Of a stretch of DNA of 6,487 nucleotides, positions 1-6,487 are shown piece after piece. The stretch's first letter is position 1. Each line of letters starts with the position of its first letter. Source of the stretch: VRUB01 sp046758085. GTDB lineage: Bacteria > Pseudomonadota > Gammaproteobacteria > Acidiferrobacterales > SPGG2. Where the stretch lies: the NCBI GenBank assembly GCA_046758085.1, contig JBHHZP010000179.1, forward strand, positions 1 through 6,487. The letters are read 5' to 3'. The notes under the pieces were generated by a model. That model had not been told where the DNA came from, did not search any database, and saw nothing but the letters and a program-made list of their open reading frames with translations. The translations under genes and the position numbers were made by a program.

Positions 1-29
1 ACGCTCGCCTTTTCCCGGCTCACCCCTCG

Positions 30-254
30 CCCCAGAGCTTGCCTCAGGGGGTCCGGGCAAAGGCCTTTCGTCGCTCGCGCTGTCCCTGCTTCGCTCGAAA
101 GCCCGGGGTTCGCCCTCCGTGGCGAACCCGCTCGGCGGGGCGAAGGTTCACTGGACCTTCTCCAATACCCCGCCTCGCCCCTGTACCTGGCCTGGACGCG
201 CGGGATCCTTCCCGCGCCTCTTCGAGCCCGCTCTTCGTCTGCACTCGGGGCTCG
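30..254. repeat. Cluster of five consecutive GC-rich hairpins, no gene
   Basis: Visible inverted repeats follow one another closely. (1) CCCC-a-GAG (30-37) pairs with CTC-a-GGGG (43-50). (2) GGGTTCGCC (106-114) pairs perfectly with GGCGAACCC (121-129). (3) GGCGGGG (134-140) pairs with CCCCGCC (168-174) and encloses an inner stem, GAAGGTTC (142-149) with GGACCTTC (153-160), which has one G-T wobble. (4) GCGCGGG (198-204) pairs with CCCGCGC (211-217). (5) CGAGCCC (223-229) pairs with GGGCTCG (248-254). Open frames across this stretch are rich in Arg, Pro and Gly and match no protein family I know, so I treat them as spurious. The pattern looks like a dispersed intergenic palindromic repeat or a structured transcript, but copy number cannot be judged from one window. 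Confidence 0.6.
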
Positions 255-289
255 GCTTGACCAAGGGGGCTAAAAAAAGCAAAGCAACT

Positions 290-312
290 CCCTCCCCCTG
301 AATGGGGGAGGG
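290..312 (-). terminator. Strong 9-bp hairpin, possible terminator of the aminotransferase transcript
   Basis: CCCTCCCCC (290-298) and GGGGGAGGG (304-312) form a perfect 9-bp stem around a TGAAT loop. Read on the minus strand, the stem is followed by a T-rich stretch (complement of 271-289, ending in seven T). It lies about 108 nt beyond the stop codon of the minus-strand aminotransferase. The T tract starts several bases after the stem rather than directly, so it is not a textbook intrinsic terminator. It could instead be a member of the C-rich/G-rich intergenic palindromes common in GC-rich genomes. Confidence 0.35.
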
Positions 313-419
313 CTGAGGAGAGGGTGCCCCTGTGCTCGGACGTCATCCGCGAGTGCCTACTTGTTTTTTTTTCTCCGCGATCTTTGCGCTCTCTGGTGTG
401 AGTTTGTCCAGTTTCCGCA

Positions 420-1574
420 CTAGGCGAGATAGGCCCTAAGGCGCTGTACACCTTCCTGCAGATTTTCCAGCGAAGTGGCATACGAAAAACGTATGTAGCG
501 CTCCGGTCGGTTGACGCCAAAGTCCAGTCCGGGGGTGACGGCCACTCCGGAGCGCTCGAGCAAATCGAGCGCGAACTGCCGACTGTCGGTGGTAAAGCGA
601 GTGCAATCGGCGTAGAGATAAAATGCCCCCTGCGGCGTAACCGGTATGTCGAAGCCCAGATTGCGCAATGCCGGTAATAGATAATCTCGACGTTCCCGGA
701 AGATTTGCACGCGCCGGTGCAACTCCTCCTCGACCTGCGGCTCAAACGCCGCCATCGCCCCATACTGCGGCGGCGTGCCGGTAGCGATAAAGATGTTCTG
801 CGCCAGCTTGTCGATAGCGCTGATGTACGCCTCCGGTGTCACCAGCCATCCCACCCGCCAGCCGGTCATGCCGTAGTACTTGGAGAAGCTGTTGACGACA
901 AACACATCCTCTGAATGGGCTAACGCCGTTTTCGCCTCTGCACCGTAGGTCAGCCCGCCGTATATTTCATCCACGATGAGGCGACCGCCAAGCTCCCAAA
1001 CGGCGGCGACAATCTCAGCCATGTGGTCGTCGGGCACCAGCGTCCCCGTGGGATTTGAAGGTGACGAGAGCAGCACTGCGACTGTTCGCGCCGTCCAATG
1101 CTTGCGCACCAGCGCCGCGTCGAGCTGATATTCGGTGCGGACATCGACTGGAATCGCTTTCGCTTCCGCTTCGAACAAGCTGACAAAATGCCGGTTGCAG
1201 GGATAACCGGGATCGGTCATCAGGACCTGGTCCCCGGGATTCAACAGTGCCGCGAAGACCAGCTGCAGCGCACCCGAGGCACCGGGGGTGACCACCACCC
1301 GCCCTGCGGCAGGTCGCGCGCCCGCCGGGTAACTCCCGGCGATGCGTTCGCGCAGCTCGGGCAGGCCCAGTGCCGGCAAGTAATGGGTATGCCCGGCTTC
1401 GATCGCCCGCACCGCGGCGCGTACGATACCGTTCGCGGTGGGAAAGTCCGGTTCGCCGATCTCCATGTGAATGATGGAACGGCCTTGGCGCTCCAGCTCA
1501 TGCGCGCGTGCGAGCACGGCCATGACCCGGAAAGGCTGAATCTTATCGAGGCGTGCCGCCAGAGGAGTCTTCAT
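420..1574 (-). CDS. PLP-dependent class I/II aminotransferase
   Basis: This is a complete fold-type I aminotransferase of 384 residues, typical for the family, cytosolic and expected to be a dimer. It moves an amino group between an amino acid and a 2-oxo acid through pyridoxal phosphate. Visible motifs are GEPDFPT (40-46, N-terminal substrate loop), SPSNPTG (171-177, Asn174 for the cofactor), VDEIY (201-205, Asp202 for the pyridine nitrogen and Tyr205), SFSKYYGMTGWR (229-240, Schiff-base Lys232 and phosphate-binding Arg240) and RFSYA (372-376, Arg372 for the substrate carboxylate). The frame is open upstream to an ATG at 1622, but the extra 16 residues are unlike the family and overlap a candidate -10 box. 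The start MKTPLAARLDKIQPF at 1574 fits family N termini, although its Shine-Dalgarno (AAGAAG) is weak. Databases often call such proteins aspartate aminotransferase. Substrate cannot be read from sequence, so I give no gene symbol. It is divergent from dksA with no evident functional link. Confidence 0.93.
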   Translation of the reverse strand: MKTPLAARLDKIQPFRVMAVLARAHELERQGRSIIHMEIGEPDFPTANGIVRAAVRAIEAGHTHYLPALGLPELRERIAGSYPAGARPAAGRVVVTPGASGALQLVFAALLNPGDQVLMTDPGYPCNRHFVSLFEAEAKAIPVDVRTEYQLDAALVRKHWTARTVAVLLSSPSNPTGTLVPDDHMAEIVAAVWELGGRLIVDEIYGGLTYGAEAKTALAHSEDVFVVNSFSKYYGMTGWRVGWLVTPEAYISAIDKLAQNIFIATGTPPQYGAMAAFEPQVEEELHRRVQIFRERRDYLLPALRNLGFDIPVTPQGAFYLYADCTRFTTDSRQFALDLLERSGVAVTPGLDFGVNRPERYIRFSYATSLENLQEGVQRLRAYLA

Positions 1575-1621
1575 GCTTCTTGTGAATGAACGCGACCAGA
1601 TAAAACTAGCCGCGGCGCACA

Positions 1622-1627
1622 ATCATA
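1622..1627 (-). promoter_or_regulatory. Candidate extended -10 box for the aminotransferase
   Basis: On the minus strand the sequence reads TGA-TATGAT, an extended -10 element with 5 of 6 matches to TATAAT. It would start transcription about 40 nt upstream of the ATG at 1574. No good -35 hexamer lies 16-18 nt upstream, which is tolerated by extended -10 promoters. This is a prediction from sequence only. Confidence 0.35.
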
Positions 1628-1911
1628 TCAGGAATTGCCCGGGCGACCCCACTCACCGCTTCCTCGCGCCTGTGCCCAGCAGCCGCAATTTCGATCAGAC
1701 CGCGCTCATCGCTCGAGGGGCGGGGCCGCCCGCGCGCTGCCGCGGGAGTAGCCATCGACACCAAACAGGGGGCGCGGCCACTCCCCACGGGCATCGCTCT
1801 CGCCCGGCAAGCGGGTGCCGCCAGCTTGGGCGGATGATCGCACTCGCAGGCCGTGATATACCGGGCAAACACCTGTCAAATCCAGCAGCCACAGCCGCTT
1901 TTGGGTTGTCC
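1628..1911. other. Divergent intergenic region without a recognised gene
   Basis: Between the aminotransferase and the dksA promoter I find no RNA gene or recognisable protein. A minus-strand frame (1606-1872, 88 codons) would encode an Ala/Arg/Pro-rich peptide with an internal Met-Ala-Thr-Pro start. It resembles no family I know, its end runs into the candidate aminotransferase promoter, and I do not call it. The stretch around 1718-1731 is very GC-rich and self-complementary (GGGCGG then CCGCCC, 2 nt apart), too tight for a normal hairpin loop. Confidence 0.4.
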
Positions 1912-1940
1912 TTGCGCCAGTTTGGGCTTTCTGGTATAGA
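1912..1940 (+). promoter_or_regulatory. sigma70 promoter of dksA
   Basis: TTGCGC (1912-1917) and TATAGA (1935-1940) are separated by exactly 17 nt, and TGG directly before the -10 gives an extended -10 element. The predicted start is near 1947, leaving a leader of about 50 nt before the dksA ATG. The discriminator after the -10 (TTCGCGC) is GC-rich, a feature of promoters inhibited by ppGpp and DksA. Since E. coli dksA is known to be negatively autoregulated, feedback here is a reasonable inference but is not shown. Confidence 0.65.
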
Positions 1941-1997
1941 TTCGCGCTTATTTTTTTAGGGCCAGTTTACCTGCATCATCAACACAGGAGTCGATGC

Positions 1998-2447
1998 ATG
2001 CCAGCCAAGAGAAAAAGTGCACAAGCTGCCGCCCCTAGGTTGCATGGCGGCGCGAAGCCCTATGGGCGCAAGAAAGGTGAGAAATACATGAATAAGAAGC
2101 AGCTGGCGCACTTCCGCGGCCTGCTTTTGGCGTGGAAACAGGAGCTGCTCGATGAGCTCTCGCGCACGGTCACCCAGATGCGTGATGAGCCTACACTTCA
2201 TCCCGACCCTAACGATCGTGCAAGTCGTGAAACGGACATCACCCTGGAGCTGCGCAGCCGCGACCGCGAGAGCAAGCTGATCAGGAAAATCCACGAGGCA
2301 CTCGAAAGAATAGAAGCAGGTGACTACGGCTATTGCGACGTTTGTGGCGTCGAGATCGGCATAGAGCGTCTGGAGGCCAGACCGACCGCCGAGCTGTGCA
2401 TCGATTGCAAGACCCTTGATGAAATCCGTGAAAAGCAGATGGCCTGA
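1998..2447 (+). CDS. dksA: RNA polymerase-binding transcription factor DksA
   Basis: DksA enters the secondary channel of RNA polymerase and, with ppGpp, resets promoter activity in the stringent response. It lowers rRNA transcription and raises amino-acid promoters. The 149 residues match the usual full length (E. coli 151). Residues about 33-108 form the coiled coil, with tip DPNDRA (70-75) whose Asp70 and Asp73 correspond to the E. coli tip aspartates D71 and D74. The C-terminal globular region carries a four-Cys zinc finger, CDVC (113-116) and CIDC (134-137), so this is the zinc-containing form rather than a Cys-poor paralogue. The C terminus DEIREKQMA is almost identical to E. coli. The N-terminal 30 residues are Lys/Arg/Ala-rich and variable, as usual. 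The start is supported by AGGAG (1986-1990), 7 nt before ATG 1998. The gene appears monocistronic, with its own promoter upstream and an intrinsic terminator about 40 nt downstream. Confidence 0.98.
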   Translation: MPAKRKSAQAAAPRLHGGAKPYGRKKGEKYMNKKQLAHFRGLLLAWKQELLDELSRTVTQMRDEPTLHPDPNDRASRETDITLELRSRDRESKLIRKIHEALERIEAGDYGYCDVCGVEIGIERLEARPTAELCIDCKTLDEIREKQMA

Positions 2448-2488
2448 GACCCGGGCGACACCACAGAAAACGTGCAATGACAATGAAC

Positions 2489-2514
2489 AGGGGACGGTCG
2501 TCCCCTTTTCTTTT
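2489..2514 (+). terminator. Intrinsic terminator after dksA
   Basis: GGGGAC (2490-2495) and GTCCCC (2500-2505) form a perfect 6-bp stem with a 4-nt GGTC loop, extended by A2489-T2506. It is followed directly by TTTTCTTTT, a textbook Rho-independent terminator. It ends only 2 nt before the Shine-Dalgarno of the dihydroorotase gene, so it could also act as an attenuator controlling read-through into that gene. Confidence 0.85.
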
Positions 2515-2516
2515 GC

Positions 2517-2523
2517 GGGAGGA
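2517..2523 (+). promoter_or_regulatory. Ribosome binding site with ambiguous GTG/TTG start
   Basis: GGGAGGA is a strong Shine-Dalgarno. It sits about 3 nt from GTG (2526) and about 6 nt from the adjacent in-frame TTG (2529). The TTG has the more usual spacing, while GTG is normally the stronger start codon. The two choices differ by one residue only. Confidence 0.7.
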
Positions 2524-2525
2524 TC

Positions 2526-3839
2526 GTGTTGTACAGCGCAGTGATCCGCAATGCGCGCATCGCCTTTCCAGATGGCTCCGTCACCGAAAGCGATCTCGGC
2601 TGTGAGCGAGGCGTCATTGCGCGCATCGATCGTGCCATAACCACGCAAGCGCACGAATCGATTGATGCCGCCGGCATGTTGTTGCTGCCTGGTGTAATCG
2701 ACCCGCAGGTTCATTTCCGCGAACCGGGCGCTACACACAAGGAAGACCTGGCATCCGGGTCACGTGCGGCCGTCCGGGGCGGGGTCACAAGCTTCCTAGA
2801 AATGCCGAATACCAATCCGCCTACCGTCGACCAGGCCGCGTTGAACGACAAGCTCGCCAGGGCACGACGCAGCTGCATTGCCAATTACGGGTTCTTCATC
2901 GGCGCCACGCCGGACAACCTAGCCGCGCTCAACTCCGTAGCCCCCGTTTGCGGCATCAAGATCTTCATGGGGTCAAGCACCGGCTCGCTGCTGGTACACG
3001 ACGCCAACGACCTTGAGCGAATCTTCGCCCACGGTGATCGGCTCATTGCCGTTCACGCCGAAAGCGAGGCCCGCATTAACAATAGGTGCGTCCAGTACGC
3101 GGATCGCAGTGATCCCGCTGTGCACTCCGAAATCCGCGATAGCCAGTGTGCCTTGGTTGCAACCCGGCTCGCGCTTGATCTTTCAACGAAGTATCGCCGC
3201 CGCCTGCACATCCTTCATCTGTCCACCCGCGAGGAAGTCGAGTTACTGCGCCGGCATAAGCCACCGTGGGTGACAGCGGAAGTCATCCCCAATCACCTGC
3301 TCCTCAACGTCCACGACTATGAGCGGCTAGGGACACTGGTGCAGATGAACCCGCCGATCCGGCAAGCGGAGGACAATGCCGCGTTGTGGGATGCCTTGCA
3401 CGACGGCACAATCGATTTTATTGCCACTGACCACGCGCCCCACACCCTGGAAGAAAAGCACCAACCGTATCCACAGAGCCCGGCCGGCATGCCGGGCGTT
3501 GAGACCTCGTTACCCCTGATGTTGACTCAAATGGCGGCCGGACGTTGTTCACTGGCTGAGATCCAGAAGTGGATGTGCTATGGCCCGGCCAAGGCCTACG
3601 GCATACCGAACAAGGGCAAGATTGGAGAGGGTTGGGACGCGGACCTTACCCTAGTCGACATCATTGAAAAGCAACGCGTGTGTAACGAAGAGATGTTCAC
3701 AAAAGTCAAGTGGAGCCCGTACGAGGGCTCGATGCTCACCGGCTGGCCTGCATACACCCTTGTTGGCGGCCATGTCGCGTTCGATCGCGGCCGCATTCGC
3801 GAAGAGGTGCGCGGACAAGCGCTGGAGTTCGTAGCCTGA
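2526..3839 (+). CDS. pyrC: Dihydroorotase, type I-like (hydantoinase fold)
   Basis: Dihydroorotase closes N-carbamoyl-L-aspartate to L-dihydroorotate, the third step of de novo pyrimidine synthesis, in the cytosol. The 437 residues suit the long type I-like amidohydrolase group, not the E. coli PyrC type of about 350. An N-terminal strand domain is followed by a metal-dependent TIM barrel. Motifs are DPQVHFREPG (59-68), EMPNTNPPT (92-100), GIKIFMGSSTG (143-153, with Lys145 as likely carboxylated bridging lysine), AVHAES (175-180, His177), HILHLST (228-234, His231), VQMNPPIR (282-289, substrate loop) and ATDHAPH (300-306, catalytic Asp302). The first His of the usual HxH metal motif is Gln61; the other ligands are present. 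From memory, cyanobacterial and some proteobacterial relatives share DPQVHFREPG, so this looks like a clade trait rather than decay. The start is GTG 2526 or TTG 2529. A dksA terminator lies just upstream, so the gene needs its own promoter or read-through. A related cyclic amidohydrolase activity is a less likely alternative. Confidence 0.92.
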   Translation: MLYSAVIRNARIAFPDGSVTESDLGCERGVIARIDRAITTQAHESIDAAGMLLLPGVIDPQVHFREPGATHKEDLASGSRAAVRGGVTSFLEMPNTNPPTVDQAALNDKLARARRSCIANYGFFIGATPDNLAALNSVAPVCGIKIFMGSSTGSLLVHDANDLERIFAHGDRLIAVHAESEARINNRCVQYADRSDPAVHSEIRDSQCALVATRLALDLSTKYRRRLHILHLSTREEVELLRRHKPPWVTAEVIPNHLLLNVHDYERLGTLVQMNPPIRQAEDNAALWDALHDGTIDFIATDHAPHTLEEKHQPYPQSPAGMPGVETSLPLMLTQMAAGRCSLAEIQKWMCYGPAKAYGIPNKGKIGEGWDADLTLVDIIEKQRVCNEEMFTKVKWSPYEGSMLTGWPAYTLVGGHVAFDRGRIREEVRGQALEFVA

Positions 3840-3900
3840 ACATGAGTACACGAGCCGGTGACAGTGTGGGTGCGCATAACGTGAGGCAAGCCCCACGCTC

Positions 3901-3906
3901 GAGGTG
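3901..3906 (+). promoter_or_regulatory. Ribosome binding site of uppP
   Basis: GAGGTG matches the anti-Shine-Dalgarno well. It lies 7 nt before TTG (3914) and 10 nt before the next codon, ATG (3917). Spacing favours TTG and codon strength favours ATG; the choice changes the protein by one residue. Confidence 0.6.
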
Positions 3907-3913
3907 CTGATCA

Positions 3914-4708
3914 TTGATGGACCTCGTGCTGCTCCTGAAGGCCCTGCTGCTGGGCGCTGTTGAAGGACTGACCGAGTTTTTACCGGTGTCTTCAACCGGC
4001 CACTTGATAATCGCCGGCGATGCACTCGACTTCACTAACGACCGCGCCAAGACTTTCCATATCTTTATTCAGCTCGGCGCCATCCTGGGCGTGGTGTGGC
4101 ATTACCGCAGCGAGCTACGGGGCCTCGCAAGCGGACTTGCACGCAAACCGGTGCAGCGTTTCTGGTTAAACCTTCTGGTGGCATTCGCCCCGGCGGCGAT
4201 TGTCGGACTTGCCCTGCACAAGCAGATCAAGACCTATCTGTTCAACCCCACGGCCGTGGCTGCGGCACTCATAGTCGGCGGGATATTGATCATCCTCATC
4301 GAATATACCCCGAGACAGGAGCGCGTGCGCAAGCTCGAGGACCTGCACCCACTCGATGCACTCAAGATTGGATTTGCGCAAATTACCTCGCTTTTCCCCG
4401 GCGTATCGCGGGCAGGCGCCACGATCATGGGAGGCCTGTTGACCGGGCTTTCTCGCACGTGCGCAACCGAATTTTCTTTTTTTCTCGCGATACCCACCAT
4501 GTTCGCCGCGACCCTGTTCGAGCTTTTCCAGAATCGCCACATCCTGCAGCGCGACGACCTAGCCATATTCGCTGTGGGCTTTGTGACCGCTTTTGTCACG
4601 GCACTGATCGTGGTCAGAGTATTTCTCGCCTATGTGTCACGGCACAACTTTGTGATATTCGGCTATTATCGTATCGCATTTGGATCGTTGGTCTTGATCT
4701 ATTTCTAG
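3914..4708 (+). CDS. uppP: Undecaprenyl-diphosphatase UppP (BacA family)
   Basis: This integral inner-membrane enzyme removes a phosphate from undecaprenyl pyrophosphate, regenerating the lipid carrier for peptidoglycan and surface polysaccharide synthesis. Extra copies give bacitracin resistance in several bacteria. The 264 residues are normal length. The first catalytic segment EGLTEFLPVSSTGH (17-30) holds Glu17, Glu21, Ser27 and His30, matching E. coli numbering when translation starts at TTG 3914. The second, PGVSRAGATIMGG (162-174), holds Ser165 and the essential Arg166. Hydrophobic spans at about 47-62, 84-101, 113-130, 189-203, 217-238 and 246-263 fit the multi-pass fold with two re-entrant loops. 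The gene follows dihydroorotase by 74 nt with no terminator between, so the two may be cotranscribed. No bacitracin-specific or surface-polysaccharide gene is adjacent, so a housekeeping role is most likely. Confidence 0.97.
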   Translation: MMDLVLLLKALLLGAVEGLTEFLPVSSTGHLIIAGDALDFTNDRAKTFHIFIQLGAILGVVWHYRSELRGLASGLARKPVQRFWLNLLVAFAPAAIVGLALHKQIKTYLFNPTAVAAALIVGGILIILIEYTPRQERVRKLEDLHPLDALKIGFAQITSLFPGVSRAGATIMGGLLTGLSRTCATEFSFFLAIPTMFAATLFELFQNRHILQRDDLAIFAVGFVTAFVTALIVVRVFLAYVSRHNFVIFGYYRIAFGSLVLIYF

Positions 4709-4713
4709 CTGCA

Positions 4714-4765
4714 AACCGGGGCCTAGGCGCCACCGTGCGGCGCGGAACGACCCGAATCCCCGGTT
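4714..4765. repeat. Nested inverted repeat 3' of uppP
   Basis: AACCGGGG (4714-4721) and CCCCGGTT (4758-4765) are perfect 8-bp arms enclosing a smaller stem, GCGCC (4727-4731) with GGCGC (4739-4743). The structure begins 5 nt after the uppP stop. No T tract follows, so it is not a classic intrinsic terminator. It may stabilise the mRNA 3' end or mark a Rho-dependent termination region. Confidence 0.5.
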
Positions 4766-4819
4766 GAGGGATAAGGTGCGCGGGGGATTTGCAGTCCGCA
4801 AGCCCAAAAAAATCCGAAT

Positions 4820-4848
4820 TTGAATGGCTCGAAAGGCTAATATATCTT
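4820..4848 (+). promoter_or_regulatory. Weak candidate promoter for the REC-GGDEF gene
   Basis: TTGAAT (4820-4825) and TATCTT (4843-4848) are spaced by 17 nt within the most AT-rich patch of the 218-nt gap (about 4805-4855). Both hexamers are imperfect, and overlapping alternatives such as TAATAT (4838-4843) exist. A promoter here is plausible because the regulator is separated from uppP and its 3' structure. Confidence 0.35.
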
Positions 4849-4926
4849 AAATAATGGGGTGACCATGAATCACAGGGCAATGCCAGAAACGCAGATACAC
4901 GCCGAGTACTGAGTTAGAAACGACCC

Positions 4927-6093
4927 ATGTCAAGAGGCGCTATTTCTTCCGCTGCTGAAAAACCCCGCGTGCTGGTGGTCGACGACTCACGCCTCATGCG
5001 CAAGGCCATCCACAAATTTATCCAGGGCGAATTCGAGGCGAGCGAAGCCGAGGATGGGGAAAAAGGCTGGGAAATGATCGTCGGCGATGACCAGATTCAG
5101 GTCGTTATCGCCGATGTGCTCATGCCTCGCCTGGATGGCTATGCGCTAATATGCCGGATCCGCGCCGCCGATGAGGCTCGCATTCGCGATGTCCCCGTCA
5201 TCGTCATCACGGGGGCAGAGGACCATGAAACCCGCGAGCGCGCATTCGCTTGTGGCGCCAACGAGTTTATCACCAAGCCCATTGACGGTGCGCGGCTTCT
5301 CGAGTGCACCCGCATCCAGGCCAAGCTCGATCAGACGAGCCGCAAACTGGCGCACGCGGCGGAGGTCCTTGACGAACAGGCAAGCATCGATCCGCTGACC
5401 CAACTTAACAGCCGCCGTCTGTTCGTGCAGCGGGGGGGCGAGGAGATCGCCATTGCCGGAAAACGGGGCACCGAGCTTTCACTCGTTAGGGTGGACATCG
5501 ACGATTTTCGCGCCATATATGGCGAGCACGGCGACGACAGCGGTGATCGCCTGCTCGTGTGGGTGGCTAATATTATTATCGCGCAGACCCGAGAGGGCGA
5601 TATTCTTGCCCGCGTCGGCGGTGGGGAGTTTGCAATCATCACGCCGCGCGCCGGGCGCCTGGAGGCGGCCGTGCTCTGCGAGCGGCTACGCAGCGCCATA
5701 AACCACGAGCCGTTCAAACATAATGACATCAGCATTCCTGTGACGGTCAGCCTCGGGGTCGTCACCCTGGGGCGCGACCCGGGTGATACCGTGGAGGAGC
5801 TTCTCGGTCTGGCCGATCAGCGGGTGGCCGCGGCCGGGGCGGCCGGGGGCAATCGGCTCAGCGTGGAGGAGATGACCGAGAACGCGGATGGGGATACGGT
5901 CGTTGTGGCGCAACCCGATATCAACACAGCCTTGGAGATGTTGCGCCACGGTGATACCGGAAAGCTTGAACCCTACCTGCCCGAGCTCGCCCTTAAAGTG
6001 TTGCCGTTGATCGAGACGTGCAACGAAAAGCTTGAGCTTGAATTTGACCTTGAGCTAAACAGTCTGAAGGAAAAGCTTTTGCAGTTAAAATAA
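4927..6093 (+). CDS. Response regulator: REC domain, degenerate GGDEF domain, C-terminal extension
   Basis: This is a cytosolic two-component output protein of 388 residues. The receiver (about 13-125) is intact: acidic pocket Asp19/Asp20, phospho-acceptor Asp63 in IADVLMP, Thr95 and Lys117 (TKP). A helical linker (about 126-150) leads to a GGDEF domain (about 151-313) with DPLTQLNSRR, DIDDF (190-194), I-site RxxD (REGD, 222-225) and signature GGGEF (231-235). The third signature residue is Gly233 instead of Asp/Glu, a catalytic metal ligand, and the late conserved Tyr/Lys of the AD-ALY-AK motif are also lost (ADQRVAAAG). I infer little or no diguanylate cyclase activity, with the RxxD leaving c-di-GMP binding possible. 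Residues about 320-388 form a helical Leu/Glu/Lys-rich extension that I do not recognise. An in-frame stop at 4915 leaves ATG 4927 as the furthest start; its Shine-Dalgarno is poor. No histidine kinase is nearby, so the regulator is an orphan. Confidence 0.93.
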   Translation: MSRGAISSAAEKPRVLVVDDSRLMRKAIHKFIQGEFEASEAEDGEKGWEMIVGDDQIQVVIADVLMPRLDGYALICRIRAADEARIRDVPVIVITGAEDHETRERAFACGANEFITKPIDGARLLECTRIQAKLDQTSRKLAHAAEVLDEQASIDPLTQLNSRRLFVQRGGEEIAIAGKRGTELSLVRVDIDDFRAIYGEHGDDSGDRLLVWVANIIIAQTREGDILARVGGGEFAIITPRAGRLEAAVLCERLRSAINHEPFKHNDISIPVTVSLGVVTLGRDPGDTVEELLGLADQRVAAAGAAGGNRLSVEEMTENADGDTVVVAQPDINTALEMLRHGDTGKLEPYLPELALKVLPLIETCNEKLELEFDLELNSLKEKLLQLK

Positions 6094-6129
6094 GAACAGG
6101 TTCACTGCTGTCCCAAAACCGCCCGATGC

Positions 6130-6234
6130 ATGGATCGCGCCTTTGTTTTTGAGACCGTCGCAAGCCATGGATGCTGGCGCCGAGCCTACAGGGAATTATT
6201 AATGGCGTGCCTCGGAAACAAAGGTGCGATCCAT
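6130..6234 (+). repeat. Long inverted repeat / hairpin element, 24-bp arms
   Basis: The 24-nt arm 6130-6153 pairs with 6211-6234 at every position if G-U pairs are allowed: 21 Watson-Crick pairs and 3 wobbles (one G-U, two U-G) on plus-strand RNA. After a 6-nt bulge (6154-6159) the stem resumes: GCAAGCCAT (6160-6168) against ATGGCGTGC (6202-6210), 8 of 9 paired. On the minus strand the three wobbles would be A-C mismatches, so the structure favours plus-strand RNA. No T tract follows. The element starts 36 nt after the regulator's stop. It may be an intergenic palindromic repeat, a non-autonomous element or a structured 3' UTR. Confidence 0.65.
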
Positions 6235-6334
6235 GACTTTCGAGCGCAGCCCATTCCTGAGGCATCTTTATCTTGGCGAGTTTCAGCTTTTCAAGCCGGG
6301 ATTCGTGGAACAACAGTGGAACAGGTTTCAAATT

Positions 6335-6395
6335 GCCAGTAGCAAGTACGTGTCGTCTCGTGACGTTCCCTTGCAACTTGCCGGTTGCTACTTGC
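6335..6395. repeat. Smaller inverted repeat with nested direct repeat
   Basis: AGTAGCAA (6338-6345) and TTGCTACT (6385-6392) are perfect arms. Across one mismatch they extend to GC (6335-6336) with GC (6394-6395), giving 10 of 11 paired around a 39-nt loop. The right arm region also has the direct repeat ACTTGCC at 6376-6382 and 6390-6396. No function can be assigned. Confidence 0.4.
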
Positions 6396-6487
6396 CACTC
6401 CTAAGCACTACGCATTTACTACCAGAGTCGATCCGTAAGCTTCCCCAGTATTGAGACAGGCCAAATTTGTAGTTTTCTGGCAGGATG

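Larger units (their letters stand above)
6094..6487. other. Gene-free 3' region with structured elements
   Basis: No convincing gene is present. Two plus-strand frames (6130-6342 and 6224-6454) and a minus-strand frame (5993-6376) cross the inverted repeats, have no family resemblance and lack credible initiation signals. The content is a long inverted repeat (6130-6234), a smaller one (6335-6395) and unassigned DNA. The last bases (GGCAGGATG) could be the initiation region of a gene beginning at 6485, but the window ends there. Confidence 0.5.

Overview
The window is GC-rich chromosomal DNA from a proteobacterium, most likely a gammaproteobacterium. The best evidence is a full-length DksA very close to the E. 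coli type (four zinc cysteines, DPxDRA coiled-coil tip) and an UppP whose N-terminal catalytic motif keeps E. coli residue numbering. An environmental or Chromatiales-like lineage is my guess, from the structured intergenic repeats and the dihydroorotase subtype; I cannot fix a genus.

Layout. Positions 1-419 hold no convincing gene. They carry a dense run of GC-rich hairpins (30-254), a separate 9-bp hairpin (290-312) and a T-rich stretch. Next is a minus-strand class I/II PLP aminotransferase (420-1574). The divergent intergenic region up to 1997 contains a good sigma70 promoter reading into dksA (1998-2447, plus strand). A clean intrinsic-terminator hairpin (2489-2514) follows dksA and almost touches the Shine-Dalgarno of a type I-like dihydroorotase (2526-3839). 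Then come undecaprenyl-diphosphatase uppP (3914-4708), a 218-nt gap with a structured 3' region and a possible promoter, and an orphan REC-GGDEF response regulator (4927-6093). The last 394 nt contain a long, almost fully pairable inverted repeat (6130-6234) and a second smaller one (6335-6395), with no credible gene.

The genes are mostly housekeeping: stringent-response transcription control (DksA), de novo pyrimidine synthesis (dihydroorotase), lipid-carrier recycling for cell-wall synthesis (UppP) and amino-acid transamination. They do not form one obvious pathway. The regulator is the most lineage-specific gene. Its GGDEF domain has lost the third residue of the signature (GGGEF) but keeps an RxxD inhibitory-site motif, so it is better read as a possible c-di-GMP-binding or protein-interaction output than as an active cyclase.

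I see no phage, CRISPR, toxin-antitoxin, transposase or other multigene accessory system. The points worth a second look are the degenerate GGDEF with its unassigned C-terminal extension, the Gln replacing the first His of the dihydroorotase HxH motif, the terminator abutting the dihydroorotase start, and the structured intergenic elements at both ends of the window.
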